Assembly (NCBI RefSeq): GCF_016219575.1
Contig: NZ_JACRMG010000027.1
Span: forward strand, 159,091 to 223,090
From: Bradyrhizobium sp.
GTDB taxonomy: Bacteria > Pseudomonadota > Alphaproteobacteria > Rhizobiales > Xanthobacteraceae
DNA: 64,000 nt
Reading direction: 5' to 3'
The notes beneath the pieces were generated by a model, which was not told where the DNA came from, searched no databases, and saw only the letters and a list, made by a program, of their open reading frames with translations. The first letter of the stretch is position 1. Each line of letters starts with the position of its first letter. This document shows, one piece after another, positions 61,293-64,000 of the stretch. The position numbers and the translations under genes are program-made.

Positions 61293-62168
61293 CTAGCGCG
61301 CAGCCGCCACCAGTTTCAGCGGCATCGCAGGTGAACCTGCCGCAATGCGGGGCGCGGCGCGCGTCGTGTTCGGACAATACATGCCGCGGCGGTCCGGATA
61401 GGGCTTGAAGGCATCGGTGATGCCCACGACGGATTCGGCCGCACCCAGCACCAGCACGCCATCCGGCTCGATCATCCGCGACATCCGTTCGAAGATCATG
61501 GCCTTGGTGTCCTGGTCGAAATAGATCAGCACGTTGCGGCAGAAGATCACGTCGAAGGTGCCGAGGTGCGAGAAGTCCTGCAGCAGATTGAGCTGCCGGT
61601 GCTGCACCATGGCGCGAATGTCGGGGTTGAGCTGCCAGAGGTCGCCGTTCTGCTTGAAATGCTTCACCAGCATCTGGATCGGCAGCCCGCGCTGTACCTC
61701 GAACTGGCTGAACACGCCCGCCTTCGACTTCTCCAGCACGGCCTGCGCGAGGTCGGTGGCGACGATCTCCGTGCGCCAGCCCGAGAGCGCCGGCATGTCC
61801 TTGAGAATCATGGCGATCGAATAGGGCTCCTGGCCGGTGGAGCACGCCGCGCACCAGATGCGGATGGAGCGACGCGCCGCGCGCGCCTGGATCAGCGCCG
61901 GCAGCACCGCATCCTTCAGGTGGTCGAACGGTATCTTGTCGCGGAAGAAGAAGGTCTCGTTGGTGGTCATCGCTTCCACCACCTCCGCAGTCAGCGCTTC
62001 CGCGCTTGCCTTCATCTTCTGCACCAGCTCGGGGATTCCGGGCAGGCCCGCCTTGCGCGCCAGCGGCACGAGGCGGCTTTCGACCAGATACTGCTTGTCG
62101 GCAGAGAGATCGAGGCCGGAGCGCTCTTTCAGAAGCTTACGCAGATACTCATAGTCTGAGGGCGTCAC
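61293..62168 (-). CDS. cheR: Chemotaxis protein methyltransferase CheR
   Basis: A 291-residue S-adenosylmethionine-dependent methyltransferase for chemoreceptor glutamates. The N-terminal helical part (YEYLRKLLKERSGLDLSADKQYLVESRL, TNETFFFRDKIPF) precedes the SAM-binding domain with IRIWCAACSTGQEPYSIAM near residue 105 and FDVIFCRNVLIYFDQDTK near 205. The GTG start at 62168 overlaps the cheB stop in a GTGA junction, so translation is coupled. It is the last gene of a leftward cheW-cheY-cheB-cheR cluster. Confidence 0.95.
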   Translation of the reverse strand: MTPSDYEYLRKLLKERSGLDLSADKQYLVESRLVPLARKAGLPGIPELVQKMKASAEALTAEVVEAMTTNETFFFRDKIPFDHLKDAVLPALIQARAARRSIRIWCAACSTGQEPYSIAMILKDMPALSGWRTEIVATDLAQAVLEKSKAGVFSQFEVQRGLPIQMLVKHFKQNGDLWQLNPDIRAMVQHRQLNLLQDFSHLGTFDVIFCRNVLIYFDQDTKAMIFERMSRMIEPDGVLVLGAAESVVGITDAFKPYPDRRGMYCPNTTRAAPRIAAGSPAMPLKLVAAAR

Positions 62169-63316
62169 GAGCGAACTCCGGAAAACAACTGAACGAGCTT
62201 CGGCGCGATCTGGTTGAGCGGCAGGATTGCCGCGCAGATGCCGGCGTTGGCCGCCGCGCCCGGCATGCCCCACACCACGGAAGTGGCTTCGTCCTGCGCG
62301 ATCACGCTGCCGCCGGCTGCGACGATGTCCTTGCCGCCGCGCATGCCGTCGGAACCCATGCCGGTGAGGATCACCGCCAGCGTGCCGCCCTGCCAGACAT
62401 CGATGGCGGATGTGAACAGCGGATCGACCGCCGGCTTGCAGAAGTTCACGGGCGGTCCGTCGTCGAGCGCGATCACCGTATCGGTGCCGTGGCGCACCAC
62501 CTTCATGTGGCGGCCGCCCGGCGCAAGGTAGATGCGGCCCGGCTTGACGACTTCGCCATCGACCGCCTCTGCCGCGGGCCTGCGGCTCGAACGCGCCAGG
62601 TGCTCGGCGAGAATGGTGGTGAAGGTCGGCGGCATGTGCTGGGTGATGAGCACCGGGAAGCGGTCGATCACCGGGCCGATCTCGGTCACCAGCGACATCA
62701 GCGCCTGCGGACCGCCGGTCGAGGAGCCGATCACCAGCGCGCGCGGCGCCGTCAGGCCGAATTGTCGTTTCACCAATGGCGCGGCGACGGGTGCGGCCTT
62801 CGCAACCGGTTGCGGCCGCTCCTGCGCCGGCGCCAGCGGCGGGCTCGCTGCCGCCGTGCGGCGGACCTTGGCCCCGAGGTGGCGGATCTTCTGGATCAGG
62901 TCATGGTGGAAGATGTCGGCGGCGGTCGCCTCGCGCGTGCTCTCGGGCTTCGGGATGTAGTCGGAGGCGCCGAGCGACAGTGCCTTGAAGCTGATCTCCG
63001 CGTTGCGGCGGGTCAGCGTCGAGGCCATGATGATGATGAGATCGCGCTTCTTGGCGAGCAGCTGCGGCAGCGCGGAGATGCCGTCGAGCTCGGGCATTTC
63101 GATGTCGAGCACCGCAACGTCGGGATTGATCCGCTCGATCTGGTTGACTGCATCGAGGCCGGTACGCAGCGATGCCGCCACCTTCATGTCGGGCTCGGCA
63201 TCGATCCAGCGCGAAATCATGCCGCGGATCACGACGGAATCGTCGACCACCATGACGCGGATCGGCTCGAGCCGGTTCGCACCATGGGTCGTGGAACTCA
63301 TCAACGCAGTACTCAT
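62165..63316 (-). CDS. cheB: Chemotaxis methylesterase/glutamine deamidase CheB
   Basis: A 383-residue response regulator-methylesterase. The receiver domain has VMVVDDSVVIRG, phospho-acceptor Asp71 (DVAVLDIEMPELDG) and a KP motif. After a Pro/Ala-rich linker (about 150-180), the catalytic domain has VIGSSTGGPQAL with the nucleophile Ser, TQHMPPTFT with the His, and ILTGMGSDGMRGG with the Asp. GGTGGAGTAA precedes ATG at 63316. Its stop overlaps the start of cheR. Confidence 0.96.
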   Translation of the reverse strand: MSTALMSSTTHGANRLEPIRVMVVDDSVVIRGMISRWIDAEPDMKVAASLRTGLDAVNQIERINPDVAVLDIEMPELDGISALPQLLAKKRDLIIIMASTLTRRNAEISFKALSLGASDYIPKPESTREATAADIFHHDLIQKIRHLGAKVRRTAAASPPLAPAQERPQPVAKAAPVAAPLVKRQFGLTAPRALVIGSSTGGPQALMSLVTEIGPVIDRFPVLITQHMPPTFTTILAEHLARSSRRPAAEAVDGEVVKPGRIYLAPGGRHMKVVRHGTDTVIALDDGPPVNFCKPAVDPLFTSAIDVWQGGTLAVILTGMGSDGMRGGKDIVAAGGSVIAQDEATSVVWGMPGAAANAGICAAILPLNQIAPKLVQLFSGVRS

Positions 63317-63398
63317 TTACTCCACCGACTACGGCACTAACGGCACACTGGAAAACGAAGATGCCGAAGGCCGCGAGACCGCCGGGATCGAACGCAGT

Positions 63399-63764
63399 TC
63401 AAATCAGTCCGACTTCCTGAAACTTGGCGGTCACGATTTCCTTGTCGAACGGCTTCATGATGTACTCGTTGGCGCCGGCATGCAGCGCCCGCGCAATATG
63501 GGCGACGTCGTTCTCGGTGGTGCAGAACACCACTTTCGGCACATCGCCGCCGGGCATGCGGCGCAGATTGCCGAGGAACTCGTAGCCGTCCATGACCGGC
63601 ATGTTCCAGTCGAGCAGCACCGCGTCCGGCAGCTCGCGCTTGCAGGCTTCGAGCGCCTTCTCGCCATCCTCGGCTTCGATGATCTGGAAATCGAGACCTT
63701 CCAGAATCCGGCGCGCGACCTTGCGGATGACGCTTGAATCATCAACGACCAGGCATGTTCTCAT
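63399..63764 (-). CDS. cheY: CheY-like response regulator
   Basis: A 121-residue stand-alone receiver. Conserved residues: DD near residues 8-9 (CLVVDDSSVIRKVARRIL), phospho-acceptor Asp52 in VLLDWNMPVMDG, Thr in FCTTENDVAHI and Lys in IMKPFDKEIV. It fits CheY, which binds the flagellar motor. Position between cheW and cheB supports chemotaxis. The start at 63764 gives the normal CheY length. It lies 82 bases before cheB, in the same direction. Confidence 0.93.
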   Translation of the reverse strand: MRTCLVVDDSSVIRKVARRILEGLDFQIIEAEDGEKALEACKRELPDAVLLDWNMPVMDGYEFLGNLRRMPGGDVPKVVFCTTENDVAHIARALHAGANEYIMKPFDKEIVTAKFQEVGLI

Positions 63765-63841
63765 CTTCGGCCCCTTGGCTCTTCCAGTTCCCTGACGGGA
63801 CGTTTTCCAATCCACTCTAAGTCTGCGGCGTGCCGTTCGGC

Positions 63842-64000
63842 TTATGCCGCCTTCATTTCCGGCGCGAGTTCGAGGACTCTATCGACGTCGAGGACGACCA
63901 TGAGCTGGCCGTCGAGCCTGTGGACGCCGCCGGCGAGCTTGGCCATGCGGGGATCGAGGTTGACGGGGTTTTCCTCGCGGCCGGCGTCGGCGAGGCGCAG
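63842..64000 (-). CDS. cheW: Chemotaxis scaffold CheW, 3' end only
   Basis: The last 52 codons of a CheW-type protein run off the right edge of the window. NLDPRMAKLAGGVHRLDGQLMVVLDVDRVLEL matches the C-terminal CheW strand and helix where the kinase and receptor bind. The terminal residues are APEMKAA. The 77-base gap to cheY holds nothing else. The rest, including the start, lies outside the window. Confidence 0.85.
   Translation of the reverse strand: MRLADAGREENPVNLDPRMAKLAGGVHRLDGQLMVVLDVDRVLELAPEMKAA

Overview
The window reads as a chromosomal segment of a GC-rich alphaproteobacterium of the Bradyrhizobium/Rhodopseudomonas group. The pointers are a CtrA-type cell-cycle regulator next to fliI/fliJ, GANTC-rich and TTAA-type CtrA sites, FixK-type TTGAT-N4-ATCAA boxes, an EcfG-type GGAAC-N17-CGTT promoter, ECF sigma/anti-sigma pairs, and two interspersed repeats of a kind I remember as common in Bradyrhizobium. 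No tRNA, rRNA, CRISPR array, insertion sequence or prophage was seen.

Region 1 (1-13.3 kb) is sulfur lithotrophy. A truncated GGDEF-EAL protein is followed by a full Sox thiosulfate-oxidation locus. soxAX run rightward. soxYZBCD, the flavocytochrome c sulfide dehydrogenase genes soxE/soxF and a YeeE/YedE transporter run leftward from the same intergenic region. A second YeeE/YedE transporter and the ArsR-type repressor SoxR flank the other side, then a cyclic-nucleotide-gated potassium channel. The likely flow is import of sulfur compounds by the YeeE/YedE proteins, oxidation on SoxYZ by SoxAX, SoxB and SoxCD, and sulfide oxidation by SoxEF.

Region 2 (13.4-22.2 kb) holds an orphan ATP synthase epsilon subunit, a caspase-like protease, a CHASE2 adenylate/guanylate cyclase with a FecR-like partner, a two-domain polyphosphate:AMP phosphotransferase, a CBS-domain protein and an OmpA-family protein. 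Two FixK-type boxes lie in this stretch, suggesting low-oxygen control.

Region 3 (22.2-46.8 kb) is metabolic and accessory. It carries a DadA-like oxidase/aminotransferase pair with a divergent XRE-cupin regulator, an acyl-CoA dehydrogenase, two ECF sigma factors with ChrR-like cupin anti-sigma proteins, an enoyl-CoA hydratase/P450/gamma-glutamyltransferase group, a lipase, a Baeyer-Villiger monooxygenase, an SDR/MDR/tautomerase group with a GlxA-type regulator, a LysR regulator, and MFS and AI-2E transporters.

Region 4 (46.8-64 kb) is motility, cell cycle and respiration: flhA, ubiTUV (oxygen-independent ubiquinone synthesis), an EcfG-controlled small membrane protein, an RskA-type anti-sigma/ECF pair, fliJ-fliI, ctrA, a P460-cupredoxin fusion, a yjfLMC-like cluster with a glutathionylspermidine-synthase-family ligase, and the chemotaxis genes cheW(partial)-cheY-cheB-cheR.

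Start codons were chosen from Shine-Dalgarno matches and overlaps. Family names come from reading the translated sequence; no database search was run.
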